57,105 bases of DNA from Prevotella sp. (GTDB lineage: Bacteria > Bacteroidota > Bacteroidia > Bacteroidales > Bacteroidaceae), in contig JAHHQW010000008.1 in the NCBI GenBank assembly GCA_020026195.1, positions 1-57,105 on the forward strand, in the 5' to 3' direction. Every line of letters starts with the position of its first letter. Position 1 is the stretch's first letter. Shown here piece after piece: positions 31,113 to 39,718 of the stretch. Made by a program: the position numbers and the translations under genes. The notes below the pieces were generated by a model. The model saw only the letters and a program-made list of their open reading frames with translations. It was not told where the DNA came from and ran no database searches.

Positions 31113-32495
31113 ATGGCAAAGACGAAAACCGTTTATGTATGCAGCGAGTGCGGACAGGAGTCACTGAAATGGATTGGCAAGTGTCCTAACTGCGGTCAGT
31201 GGAACACGTTCAAGGAGTTTCATATTCCTACGGAGAGCAGCAAGTCGCCTGTTGCGGCAGCCATCCCCGACGGTGACACTAAGCGCAAGAATGCTCCGAT
31301 GCATCTGAACGAAATACCTGATGCCGACGAACCGCGCATAGACATGCACGACAACGAACTGAACCGCGTTCTTGGAGGCGGACTCGTGCCGGGGTCTATA
31401 GTGCTGTTAGGCGGCGAACCGGGCATCGGCAAGAGTACACTGCTGTTACAGACTACTCTTAACCTTGCTGACAGACGTGTGCTCTACGTCAGCGGCGAGG
31501 AAAGTCTGCATCAGCTGAAGATGCGTGCCGACCGTATAGGTAAAGGACGCGGAGGCAACACGCTGATTCTTTGCGAGACTGTTCTCGAAAACATATTCAC
31601 GTATATTGCCGACACAAAACCTGAAATAGTGATAATCGACTCAATCCAGACTATCTCTACAGAAACCGTGGACAGCAGTCCGGGCAGCATCTCGCAGGTA
31701 AGGGAGTGTGCCGCCGCACTGCTGCAGTTTGCAAAGGCTCAGAACATTCCGGTAATACTTATCGGACACATCACGAAAGAAGGTTCGCTTGCCGGTCCTA
31801 AGATTCTGGAACACATCGTCGATGCCGTAATCCAGTTTGAGGGCGACCGCAACTGTCTGTACCGTATTCTGAGAAGCATAAAGAATCGTTTCGGCAGTAC
31901 ATCGGAACTGGGCATATACGAGATGATGCAGGATGGTCTGAGACAGGTAAGCAATCCTTCTGAAATGCTACTGACGGAAGATCTGTCTGACCTCAGCGGC
32001 ATCGCAATATCTTCTACGATAGAAGGTATGCGCCCCTTTATGGTGGAGACACAGGCCCTTGTCTCTACGGCTGCATACGGTACTCCGCAGCGTACGGCAA
32101 CGGGATTCGACCAGCGACGACTGAACATGCTGCTGGCGGTGCTCGAAAAGAAGGTGGGATTCAAACTGGCACAGAAGGATGTGTTCATCAACATTGCAGG
32201 CGGACTGCGTGTAACCGACCTGGCGATGGACCTCAGCGTAATATCTGCCATACTGTCAAGTAACATGGACATGCCTATAGAACCGAGCTACTGTATGTGC
32301 GGCGAGGTGGGCCTCAGCGGCGAAGTACGACAGGTAAGTCGTATAGAGCAGCGAATAGCAGAGGCTGAAAAGATTGGATTTAAAAATATGATTATACCTT
32401 TCTATAATCTCAAAAGCATTGATGCTTCGAGATTCAACATCCGTCTGATACCCGTGAAAAAGGTGGAAGAGGCTTTCAGAGAACTATTTGCGTAG
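31113..32495 (+). CDS. radA: DNA repair/recombination protein RadA
   Basis: A 460-aa RecA-like branch-migration ATPase. It has an N-terminal C4 zinc finger (CSECG, then KCPNCG), a Walker A GEPGIGKST (about residue 100), the RadA-specific KNRFGST motif (about 255), and a C-terminal Lon-protease-like domain with SGEVRQVSRIEQRIAEAEKIGF. RadA extends heteroduplexes during recombination and processes branched intermediates. I start at MAKTKTVYVC (31113), which begins the family's N-terminus; an upstream in-frame ATG at 31071 precedes the promoter. No damage was seen. Confidence 0.93.
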   Translation: MAKTKTVYVCSECGQESLKWIGKCPNCGQWNTFKEFHIPTESSKSPVAAAIPDGDTKRKNAPMHLNEIPDADEPRIDMHDNELNRVLGGGLVPGSIVLLGGEPGIGKSTLLLQTTLNLADRRVLYVSGEESLHQLKMRADRIGKGRGGNTLILCETVLENIFTYIADTKPEIVIIDSIQTISTETVDSSPGSISQVRECAAALLQFAKAQNIPVILIGHITKEGSLAGPKILEHIVDAVIQFEGDRNCLYRILRSIKNRFGSTSELGIYEMMQDGLRQVSNPSEMLLTEDLSDLSGIAISSTIEGMRPFMVETQALVSTAAYGTPQRTATGFDQRRLNMLLAVLEKKVGFKLAQKDVFINIAGGLRVTDLAMDLSVISAILSSNMDMPIEPSYCMCGEVGLSGEVRQVSRIEQRIAEAEKIGFKNMIIPFYNLKSIDASRFNIRLIPVKKVEEAFRELFA

Positions 32496-32563
32496 TAATC
32501 TTTAAATCAGTACATGTAAGACTATTTTATCAGCTGCCACAATAAAATATTAATTAGTGCGTT

Positions 32564-32731
32564 ATGAGAATAACAACTAACATAAAAGAAAGGCGGCCTA
32601 TGAAAATGAATATTTCTACTCAAGAAAAGATCGCTCCGTCAAAACAGACTATCAATTTCATCAAGCAGATAGCCTACACGTACAGGATGTTTAAACAAAA
32701 AGGTAAAAACGAGTCGTATTCAATTAATTAA
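32564..32731 (+). CDS. Small conserved-looking protein between radA and rpe
   Basis: A 55-codon ORF with an internal Met at codon 13 (32600), so the product may be 55 or 43 aa. The reading is protein-like: QTINFIKQIAYTYRMF forms a basic amphipathic helix, and the ends are polar. From memory, similar tiny ORFs with NFIRQFA..YR motifs occur in Bacteroides, which I could not verify here. An AAAGAAAGG tract lies before the second Met and may favour it. It sits 68 bp after radA and 21 bp before rpe on the same strand, so it may share their transcript. Function unknown. Confidence 0.55.
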   Translation: MRITTNIKERRPMKMNISTQEKIAPSKQTINFIKQIAYTYRMFKQKGKNESYSIN

Positions 32732-32752
32732 ACTTTTAAAATAATACAGAAG

Positions 32753-33403
32753 ATGAAGACTCTGATATCTCCGTCACTTCTCTCGGCAGATTTTCTGAAC
32801 CTGGAGAAAGAGATGGAAATGATTAACAAAAGTGATGCCGACTGGCTTCACTTAGACGTAATGGACGGTGTATTCGTACCTAACATTTCATTCGGTTTTC
32901 CCGTAATAAAGGCTGTGGCTAAGGTTTGCAAGAAACCTCTCGACGTTCATTTTATGATTGTTCAGCCTGAACGTTACATCAAACAGACAGCTGCTACGGG
33001 TGCAATGATGATGAACGTACATTACGAGGCCTGTACACATCTGCACCGCACTATTCAGCAGATTCACGACGAAGGCATGAAAGCCGGCGTTACTCTTAAC
33101 CCGGCTACTCCGGTAAGCGTTCTCGAAGATATTATCTGCGATGTAGACCTGGTGCTGCTGATGAGCGTTAATCCTGGTTTCGGCGGACAGAAGTTTATCG
33201 AAAATACTATTGCCAAGACAAAGCGTCTGCGCAAACTTATCGACGAGAGTGGTTCTAAGGCTCTCATAGAAATTGACGGCGGCGTAAACGGAGAAACTGC
33301 TCCGAGACTGCGCGAGGCCGGTGCCGACGTTTTAGTAAGCGGCAGTTATGTTTTCGGCGCAAAAGATCCTATTGCTACTATTCGCTCGCTTAAGGGTGAA
33401 TAA
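32753..33403 (+). CDS. rpe: Ribulose-phosphate 3-epimerase
   Basis: A 216-aa TIM-barrel enzyme interconverting ribulose-5-phosphate and xylulose-5-phosphate in the pentose phosphate pathway. Motifs are SPSLLSADFLNL at the N-terminus, LHLDVMDGVFVPNISFG (metal-binding His and catalytic Asp), DVHFMI, MSVNPGFGGQKF (phosphate loop), and EIDGGVN with the second Asp near the end. The length is exactly as expected. It follows the small ORF by 21 bp and is followed by the large fold-back at 33412-33527. Confidence 0.95.
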   Translation: MKTLISPSLLSADFLNLEKEMEMINKSDADWLHLDVMDGVFVPNISFGFPVIKAVAKVCKKPLDVHFMIVQPERYIKQTAATGAMMMNVHYEACTHLHRTIQQIHDEGMKAGVTLNPATPVSVLEDIICDVDLVLLMSVNPGFGGQKFIENTIAKTKRLRKLIDESGSKALIEIDGGVNGETAPRLREAGADVLVSGSYVFGAKDPIATIRSLKGE

Positions 33404-33411
33404 TTAACAGG

Positions 33412-33527
33412 TTCTCCCGCAAAATGGTCTGAATATATTTCTTTTATTCTCAAAGCATTTATGACTTTTTTATCAAGATGCTTTTACAGTGAAAAGAAAT
33501 ATATTTAAAATACCTTTTGCGGGAGAA
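33412..33527. repeat. 116-nt fold-back between rpe and trkA
   Basis: Three nested perfect stems. TTCTCCCGCAAAA / TTTTGCGGGAGAA (33412-33424, 33515-33527), with GGT/ACC just inside. AATATATTTCTTTT / AAAAGAAATATATT (33432-33445, 33492-33505). AAAGCAT / ATGCTTT (33452-33458, 33478-33484). It fills the convergent gap between rpe and trkA and may act as a two-way terminator, but it is far larger than the other terminators here. A MITE-like origin is possible; no clear target duplication was seen. Confidence 0.7.
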
Positions 33528-33534
33528 TTATATT

Positions 33535-34224
33535 CTACAATTTCTTCCAGAGACGTTTGAAGTCGCTCTGACGACCGTAGCACACAAGTACGTCGTGCTC
33601 TCTTATCTCGTCATTTTCTACAAGAGTGTTGGCTACCTCCGACTCCGTTACCTGTATGCCGAGACAGTTTTCTATCGTTCTGCCTCGTATCACTCCGATA
33701 ATCTTTATTCCGAACTCCTTGTCCCACATAAGTTCGTTGTATGAGAAACCTATGAATCGTTCGGGGAGTCCGAACTTAACTATAAAATACTCATCGTCTA
33801 TAGGAAACGACTCTGCCGAAATCTTAGCAAATTCAAGTTGCTGTATAAGCTGGTGCGCAGCATCTTTCTCAGGTGTAAGTATACGGTCGAGATTAAATGC
33901 CTCAAGCACCGAACGATGTACGTCGTCGAAGGCACGGGCATAGATATGCGACACTTTATGTTTCTTCAGAAGCGCAACGACACGCACGGATGCTCCGAAG
34001 TTCTCGCCTATGGTAACCATCACCACATCGACATTGTTGAGCGGAAGCACGGAAAGTGCCTGTTCGTCGGTGGCATCAAGGGTGAATGCCGTAGCCACCT
34101 TGTCTTTTATGGCCTCAACCTTCGAATCGTTTATATCAACACCTATCACTTCGCAACCTACGGCAGAGAGGTCTTCTGCCAGTGTAAATCCGTAGTTGCC
34201 TAAGCCTATAATAATGTATTTCAT
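33535..34224 (-). CDS. trkA: Potassium uptake regulator TrkA/KtrA (RCK domain)
   Basis: A 229-aa cytoplasmic regulatory subunit of the Trk/Ktr K+ channel-like transporter. The Rossmann RCK-N domain opens YIIIGLGNYGFTLAEDL with GxGxxG and an acidic residue (GVDIND) after the second strand for nucleotide binding. A C-terminal TrkA-C domain (about 145-229) contains VTESEVANTLVENDEIREHDVLVCYG. It has one RCK unit, not the two of E. coli TrkA, so it resembles KtrA. It assembles as a ring on TrkH/KtrB and gates it by ATP/ADP or NAD(H). The gene follows trkH by 21 bp. Confidence 0.88.
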   Translation of the reverse strand: MKYIIIGLGNYGFTLAEDLSAVGCEVIGVDINDSKVEAIKDKVATAFTLDATDEQALSVLPLNNVDVVMVTIGENFGASVRVVALLKKHKVSHIYARAFDDVHRSVLEAFNLDRILTPEKDAAHQLIQQLEFAKISAESFPIDDEYFIVKFGLPERFIGFSYNELMWDKEFGIKIIGVIRGRTIENCLGIQVTESEVANTLVENDEIREHDVLVCYGRQSDFKRLWKKL

Positions 34225-34245
34225 ATCGTATAATCTGATTTCTTG

Positions 34246-36078
34246 TTAGTTAATGATTATTGTTCCGTTAGGATATTTGTAGTGCTGGTTTTCTCTCTTC
34301 TTTACGAAACCTAACATAAGCGTAAGTGTTCCGACACGACCTATAAACATAAGCATAATGATTATTATCTTAGCAGGGGTGCCGAGAAGCGGAGTTATGT
34401 TAAGACTTGAACCTACGGTGGAGAGTGCCGAAATACTCTCGAAGATGAGACTTGACACGGGTATCGAAGGCTCGAAGATGGTAAGGAAGAATACTGCAAC
34501 AAACAGTACTATGAACGACAACACTACGGTGGCATTGGAACGGCGTATCGAATCGTATGATAACTCACGACCGCTGATTTCTATTCTGTCCTTTCCCCTT
34601 AATACCGAGATTAAGTTGAGCAACGATGCTGCAAAGGCATTGACCTTGATACCGCCCGCCGTAGACTGTGACGAACCACCAATCCACATAAGAATCATAT
34701 ATACCAGCAGACTCTGCACGCTGAGTGTCGTAAGGTCGACGCTGTTGAATCCGGCTGTTCTCGGACATGCCGAATTGAAGAATGCGTGTGCCAGCTTCTG
34801 TCCTACCGTCATGCCTGCAAATGCTCCGTTCCACTCAAAAATGAGAAGCATCACCATTCCTCCGATCAGGAGTATGGCGGTGACGTAAAGTACTATCTTT
34901 GTATTCAGATCGTATATGTGCTGTACTCTGCGTACCTTTCCACGGCGTGAGACGAACGCCCATACACGCTTTACATAGTATACGAATATTTCCTTGAAGT
35001 TTACCAATATAGGGAATCCTATTCCGCCAAAGATTATCAGCAGCGAGATGGATACGTAAAACCATACGTGCTGTCCGATAAGCATTTCATTGCCGAGGTT
35101 TCCGGTGAGTGTGGAGAATCCTGCATTACAGAATGCCGATATGGAATGAAAGGCTGCAAAAGCAAGCTCTTCGTTTATACTCATGTTCATCGTTCCGTGT
35201 ACCGATACCCAGATGCTCGCCATACCGCAGAGTTCTATGATAAACGTAAGCAAAAGGATGTAGCGCATAGTGGACAGAAGGGAGTTTAGTGACTTTGAAC
35301 TGAGCATATCGCGCACAGCAAGCTGATTGTAGATTGACGTATCGCCCATGAAGAACATCGCAAAGAAACTGGTAAGCGTCATCACTCCGATACCTCCTAT
35401 CTGTATGAGAATGGCTATGATGGTAAGTCCCATAGGGGTGAACGTGGTGGCAACATCTACCGGCACAAGACCTGTCACGCACACGGCACTTGTGGATATA
35501 AAGAGTGAGTCTATCCAGGGAAGTTTCGCTGCATCGAAAGTGCAGCGAGGCAGCATCAGCAGTGCCGAGCCAATGAGTATTATCGTAAGGAAACTGATGG
35601 CAAGAATCTGCGACGGGTTTGTGCGCTTGCCGAGAAATCCAACAAGTACGGAGGATATCTTCTGTAAAGAAAGGAACAGAAGTATCACCACCCTGAACCA
35701 TGTACTTTCAAGAACGTGCCATCCCTGCTGCAAAATGTCGCCATATATGGGCGGCTTCGACCACACGGGAATGAGCGTAAGCAGAAGTATTATGTTGGTA
35801 AACCATGCTATGAGCCTGTATCGTTTTACCGACTCGCTGAAGTTCAGGAATACATTAAGAAGAAAATCTACGATGAAGATCACCCACACACCATGAAATA
35901 CCTTATTGATGACTTTAACATCTTCGGGCTGAAGTATGAAACCATTTCGCACAATGACACAGACAATCAGTACTACCGCAGCAAGACACGTAACTATATG
36001 TGCCGCCTTCAGCAGTATTTCTATGAATGAGCGAAACGGATTCTCTCTATAGAATATGAGCTTTTCAAGTTTTTTCAT
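34246..36078 (-). CDS. trkH: TrkH/KtrB family potassium transporter
   Basis: A 610-aa integral membrane protein with about 12 hydrophobic segments. The K+ selectivity loops are recognisable: FISTSAVCVTGLVPVD, FHSISAFCNAGFS, FNSACPRTAGFNSVD and FESISALSTVGSS, with the critical Gly in each. The region before the first loop is long (about 190 residues with 4-5 helices), as in other Bacteroidetes TrkH proteins. It works with the TrkA-like subunit encoded just downstream for low-affinity K+ uptake and osmotic adaptation. The 318-bp gap upstream (36079-36396) shows no clear promoter for it. Confidence 0.9.
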   Translation of the reverse strand: MKKLEKLIFYRENPFRSFIEILLKAAHIVTCLAAVVLIVCVIVRNGFILQPEDVKVINKVFHGVWVIFIVDFLLNVFLNFSESVKRYRLIAWFTNIILLLTLIPVWSKPPIYGDILQQGWHVLESTWFRVVILLFLSLQKISSVLVGFLGKRTNPSQILAISFLTIILIGSALLMLPRCTFDAAKLPWIDSLFISTSAVCVTGLVPVDVATTFTPMGLTIIAILIQIGGIGVMTLTSFFAMFFMGDTSIYNQLAVRDMLSSKSLNSLLSTMRYILLLTFIIELCGMASIWVSVHGTMNMSINEELAFAAFHSISAFCNAGFSTLTGNLGNEMLIGQHVWFYVSISLLIIFGGIGFPILVNFKEIFVYYVKRVWAFVSRRGKVRRVQHIYDLNTKIVLYVTAILLIGGMVMLLIFEWNGAFAGMTVGQKLAHAFFNSACPRTAGFNSVDLTTLSVQSLLVYMILMWIGGSSQSTAGGIKVNAFAASLLNLISVLRGKDRIEISGRELSYDSIRRSNATVVLSFIVLFVAVFFLTIFEPSIPVSSLIFESISALSTVGSSLNITPLLGTPAKIIIIMLMFIGRVGTLTLMLGFVKKRENQHYKYPNGTIIIN

Positions 36079-36396
36079 AAATATGTATCAGACATCCAGT
36101 AAAGGATGATAATACCCTGACAAGCAGTATGTATTTAAATATTATATTGATATTTTCTGTAATCACATTTTCAGACGTTAAAAGTAATAATATTTTTCCT
36201 AATTATATTATGTCGGCATTTAAATTCTTCACTATTACACTATAATCTGCATATTATTTTCTCTGTTTATCACATAAACTTTGATTTTAAAGACGTCTTA
36301 TATCGTTGTGCAATATACAAAATAAACTGACGACATGCTGTTTTAAGATATTTATTTCGTATTTTTGAAGTCTGTTTGTAAATAAGATTTTTAAGA
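36079..36396. other. AT-rich divergent gap between trkH and the C_GCAxxG_C_C gene
   Basis: A TATTTTTG box (36360-36367, plus strand) fits TAnnTTTG and may serve the gene at 36397, with CTG 19 bases upstream. No convincing minus-strand promoter, hairpin or ORF was seen. Confidence 0.35.
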
Positions 36397-36852
36397 ATGA
36401 GAAAAGACTTGGAAGAAAGGGTAAAGAAATCTGTAGAACTTTTTAAAAACGGATGTAATTGTTCACAGGCTGTCGTAACTGCTTTTGCTGATATGTACGG
36501 ATTCAGCAACAGTCAGGCTATGCTTGTGTCTTCTGGATTTGGTGCAGGCATAGCGCGTACACGCCAGATGTGCGGTGCCGTTTCGGGTGCAGTGATGCTC
36601 TGCGGAATGGAACGCGGAAATGACGAGCCGGGCAACAAGGAGCGTTCTGCGGAGTGCTTTTCAATGGTGAGAAATATGCTTGATGAGTTTAAGGCTGAAA
36701 ATGGTTCTACTACCTGCGCAGACCTTTTAGGACTGAACGGTAAGATTAAGAAACCGGGATCGGACGAGACTTACGAGATTCGTCCGTGTGCCGAAAAGGT
36801 GGAATGTGCTGCAAGGATATTTGCCGAAATGCTGGAAAAAGAAGGTAAATAA
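36397..36852 (+). CDS. C_GCAxxG_C_C family redox-type protein
   Basis: A 151-aa soluble protein of the family named for its conserved pattern. Visible here are NGCNCSQAV near residue 21, GFGAGIARTRQMCGAVSGAVM in the middle (the family's C-GAxxG part), and Cys residues in CADLLG and RPCAEKVECAA. The spaced Cys residues suggest metal or redox chemistry, but no activity has been assigned to my knowledge. It is monocistronic, with a promoter-like box at 36360 and a perfect terminator after it. Start at ATG 36397. Confidence 0.8.
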   Translation: MRKDLEERVKKSVELFKNGCNCSQAVVTAFADMYGFSNSQAMLVSSGFGAGIARTRQMCGAVSGAVMLCGMERGNDEPGNKERSAECFSMVRNMLDEFKAENGSTTCADLLGLNGKIKKPGSDETYEIRPCAEKVECAARIFAEMLEKEGK

Positions 36853-36872
36853 CAAGTTATTTATATAACAAT

Positions 36873-36902
36873 GAAAGCCCGGAATGTTGCTTCCGGGCTT
36901 TC
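36873..36902. terminator. Perfect terminator
   Basis: GAAAGCCCGGAA / TTCCGGGCTTTC, 12-bp arms with a 6-base loop, between the convergent C_GCAxxG_C_C and MATE genes. Confidence 0.8.
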
Positions 36903-36933
36903 GTGTTTTTATTGACACCGTACATATTATAAT

Positions 36934-38295
36934 CTAAGCCATACTGCGTACTTTCTTTCTCTTGTTAAAGAAATACATCGCTATAACAAATGCAATGGTT
37001 ATGAAATCTGAAACTGGCACTGCAAGCCAAAGTCCTTCAAAGCCCCATGTCTGCGGCAGCAACCAGAAACAAAGTAACACGAGGATGTAACCTCGCACAA
37101 TAGTGACAATGTTTGCAGGCAGTTCTTTTTCAATGCTCTGAAAATATCCTATACATACCATGTTTACACCAAAGAACACGAAACCGGCAGCAAAAAGAGG
37201 AAGTCCCTTTACTCCGTATTCGTATGCCGCCGTGCCATATCCTACAAACATCATTGATACGTAATCGGAGAAGAACAGGGCAAGAAGAAATGCTGCCGTA
37301 CCGAACGCAAAGGCGGTAAGGAGTGCAAGACGAAATGCCTTCAGCACTCGTTCGTCCTTACCTGCTCCGTAATTGTAACTTATTATCGGCTGTGCCGACT
37401 GTGCTATTGCATTGTTCACCATATATACTATCGGGAAGAAATAACATGCTATGCTGTATGCTGCCACGCCGTCTTCTCCGAGGTATCGCATAAACTCCAC
37501 ATTTCCTCTGAACATCATTATGGCTACTGCCACCTGACAGAGAAATGTAGAAAAACCTAACCTGCACATATATCCTATGTTACGCGCTGTGAGCATAATA
37601 CTCTTCTTACTGAACTTTACTCTGCACAGGTGCAGTTTCCTGCGTTTCTGCAAAAGATATATCAGTATAAGTACGGCTCCCACGACGTAACCTATGCTCG
37701 TTGCTATTGCAGCACCGAACATTCCCATGTCGAAGACTATTATCAGGAAGAAATCGAGCAGCATATTGATTACTGCCGCAACAATGTTACAGAGCATTGC
37801 ATAATTAACCGATCCGTCAAGACGTATGTAGAACAGTCCGGAATGAAGCAGCGTACTGAATGGCAGGAATGGTGCGAACCATACCACATATTCGGCAGTA
37901 AGCGGCAGCAGTCGGTCGGAACAGCCTAACCATCGCGACACTCCTTCTACATTACACAGCATGGCTGCCACAAGTACCGACACAAGCAGGGCACATACCA
38001 CCACTGACTGAGTGATGTTTATGCGTGCCACCTTGAGTTTGCCTCGTGACAGGTTAATGGATGCTACGACTGAAGCTCCTATACCGAACATAAGGGCTAT
38101 ACCTGTGTTTACAAGAAAGATGGGAGCGGAAATGTTCACTGCCGCAAGTGCATCGCTACCTATTCCGTGACCGACAAACACTCCGTCGGTAATTACGAAC
38201 ACGGCAGAAAAGACCATTCCTAACAGTGTCGGTATAAGAAGTTTTCGGAACAGTCTGGTTACATTCATTGTCCCGAAATCAATACTGTCTTTCAT
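36934..38295 (-). CDS. MATE family efflux transporter
   Basis: A 453-aa polytopic protein with about 12 helices in two homologous halves. Family features are the N-terminal LLIPTLLGMVFSAVFVITDGVFVGHGIG, QSAQPIISYNYGAGKDERV at the start of the second half, and the closing LWLAVPVSDFITIAFV. MATE proteins export drugs or cationic compounds using Na+ or H+. A 200-nt 5' leader with several hairpins separates the gene from its promoter at 38506-38535, so control through the leader is conceivable. The C-terminus is basic (NKRKKVRS), consistent with a cytoplasmic tail. Confidence 0.88.
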   Translation of the reverse strand: MKDSIDFGTMNVTRLFRKLLIPTLLGMVFSAVFVITDGVFVGHGIGSDALAAVNISAPIFLVNTGIALMFGIGASVVASINLSRGKLKVARINITQSVVVCALLVSVLVAAMLCNVEGVSRWLGCSDRLLPLTAEYVVWFAPFLPFSTLLHSGLFYIRLDGSVNYAMLCNIVAAVINMLLDFFLIIVFDMGMFGAAIATSIGYVVGAVLILIYLLQKRRKLHLCRVKFSKKSIMLTARNIGYMCRLGFSTFLCQVAVAIMMFRGNVEFMRYLGEDGVAAYSIACYFFPIVYMVNNAIAQSAQPIISYNYGAGKDERVLKAFRLALLTAFAFGTAAFLLALFFSDYVSMMFVGYGTAAYEYGVKGLPLFAAGFVFFGVNMVCIGYFQSIEKELPANIVTIVRGYILVLLCFWLLPQTWGFEGLWLAVPVSDFITIAFVIAMYFFNKRKKVRSMA

Positions 38296-38535
38296 CGTTA
38301 TGCTTTTTATCCCCGGCTGACAGCCAGAGGTATATTGTTAATATTATTTTTAGCGTATGTGCCTGTACATTACTTAATATTCATTGCTGACGAGTAATGC
38401 TATGTATCTGTTTATCAGACAGCAGCTACACAACTGCGCCCTAAATAAGAAGTCTTAATGATTGCTTGTTTTGTTATTAATGCAGAAACTTAAAATCAGG
38501 GCATGCAAAGGTAGCCGAAATTTTCTAATAACAAA
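38296..38535 (-). promoter_or_regulatory. Promoter and long structured leader of the MATE gene
   Basis: Promoter: TTTG (complement of 38532-38535), an 18-base spacer, TACCTTTG (complement of 38506-38513). The roughly 200-nt leader can form at least three hairpins: GCAG..CTGC, TGTCTG..CAGATACA, and CCTC-TGGCT-GTC-AGCC-GGGG just before the start. No known riboswitch consensus was recognised. Confidence 0.45.
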
Positions 38536-38564
38536 ATATTTTTAATGAATTACAGACTTTAAGT

Positions 38565-39137
38565 CTACAAGGCATAAAGTCTTACTACGTCGTCTAATAT
38601 ATCGTCGGCAACAAGTCCTTTTATGGATTCTCCCCTGTGAATCATGTCGCGTATCATTGTACTGCTGACATTCCACAGACGTGTATCGGCAAGTGTTACT
38701 GAAGATGGAAGATTATCGGTTGCATAACCTTCGCGCGGATATATTATGATGTGATAGCTGGCAAGAATCTCCCTGTAGTTATACCAACGGGGAAAACACT
38801 GCCAGTTATCAGCACCTATTATTAAAGAGAATTCGTCGTCGGGAAAATCTTCTGTAAGACTGGTAAGGGTGTTCCACATATACGAAGGACGCGGCAGATG
38901 AAATTCGTAATCGGATGCCATGAGTCCGTGTTCGCCTGAAAGAGCCTTCTTTGTAAGAATGAACCGTTCTTCGTCGGTGGCAAGACAAGACTCGTCCTTG
39001 AGCGGATTATGCGGAGATACAACGAACCACACTTCGTCGAGACCATACTTCTGCATTATCTCGCGCGCAAGGGCTATATGTCCTACGTGTATCGGATTAA
39101 ACGAACCTCCGTATAAACCAATCTTACGTCCGTGCAT
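38565..39137 (-). CDS. nadD: Nicotinate-nucleotide adenylyltransferase
   Basis: A 190-aa enzyme transferring AMP from ATP to nicotinic acid mononucleotide in NAD synthesis. The nucleotidyltransferase motif GGSFNPIHVGHIALA (GxFxPxHxGH) is at the N-terminus. WFVVSPHNPLKDE and the C-terminal VSSTMIRD (the SSTxIR motif) are both present. The length is typical. Its start overlaps the gmk stop by one base, so the two genes are translationally coupled within yicC-gmk-nadD. Confidence 0.94.
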   Translation of the reverse strand: MHGRKIGLYGGSFNPIHVGHIALAREIMQKYGLDEVWFVVSPHNPLKDESCLATDEERFILTKKALSGEHGLMASDYEFHLPRPSYMWNTLTSLTEDFPDDEFSLIIGADNWQCFPRWYNYREILASYHIIIYPREGYATDNLPSSVTLADTRLWNVSSTMIRDMIHRGESIKGLVADDILDDVVRLYAL

Positions 39138-39709
39138 TATCTGCTTAAAAATTCTTCTATTATTCTGAGAGCTTTCTGTTCTGCTTCTTCAAGATTGTCG
39201 TTCACTACCCTCTTGTCGAACTTATCGGCAAATGTAAGTTCAAACGCTGCTCTTGCAATACGGTCTTCTATTACTTCAGCACTGTCTGTGCCACGACCAA
39301 CAAGACGTTCGCGGAGGGTTTCTATCGAAGGCGGCTCGATGAATATGCTGAGTGCCTTGTCGCCATATACCTTCTTAATGTTGCAGGCGCCTTTTACGTC
39401 TACGTCAAAAACGATGTTCTCGCCATTTGCAGTCTGCTTCTCTACCTGACTCTTGAGTGTTCCGTAAAATCTGTTGGCATAAACTTCTTCGTATTCTACG
39501 AACTCATCATTGTTTATGCGCTGACGGAACTCTTCGGGTGTGAGAAAGAAATATTCTACACCGTTCTGTTCCTGTCCGCGAGGAGCACGACTGGTACATG
39601 AAATACTGAAATTAAGGTTGAGTTCCTTGTGATTCTCCATCAGCCAGTTGATGATAGTACTCTTTCCTGTGCCGCTGGGAGCTGAGAAAATAATTAGTTT
39701 TCCTTTCAT
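39137..39709 (-). CDS. gmk: Guanylate kinase
   Basis: A 190-aa kinase phosphorylating GMP to GDP. The P-loop is SAPSGTGKSTI at the N-terminus. The GMP-binding region SCTSRAPRGQEQNGVEYFF follows, with YGTLKSQVE and DVDVKGACNIKK in order. The length matches the family. It lies between yicC (9 bp upstream) and nadD (1-bp overlap). The yicC-gmk adjacency is common across bacteria. Confidence 0.95.
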   Translation of the reverse strand: MKGKLIIFSAPSGTGKSTIINWLMENHKELNLNFSISCTSRAPRGQEQNGVEYFFLTPEEFRQRINNDEFVEYEEVYANRFYGTLKSQVEKQTANGENIVFDVDVKGACNIKKVYGDKALSIFIEPPSIETLRERLVGRGTDSAEVIEDRIARAAFELTFADKFDKRVVNDNLEEAEQKALRIIEEFLSR

Positions 39710-39718
39710 CTCAATCTA

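Noticed and set aside
31739..32272. 177-aa antisense frame in radA
   Set aside because: Low-complexity Ser/Met/Arg-rich translation opposite conserved RadA motifs; no promoter.
35126..35896. Long frames on both strands within trkH
   Set aside because: They overlap the TrkH selectivity-loop coding region and have no domain or signal features.
38296..38500. Known riboswitch class in the MATE leader
   Set aside because: Looked for TPP, cobalamin, SAM and preQ1-like core sequences and recognised none; kept only as an unassigned structured leader.
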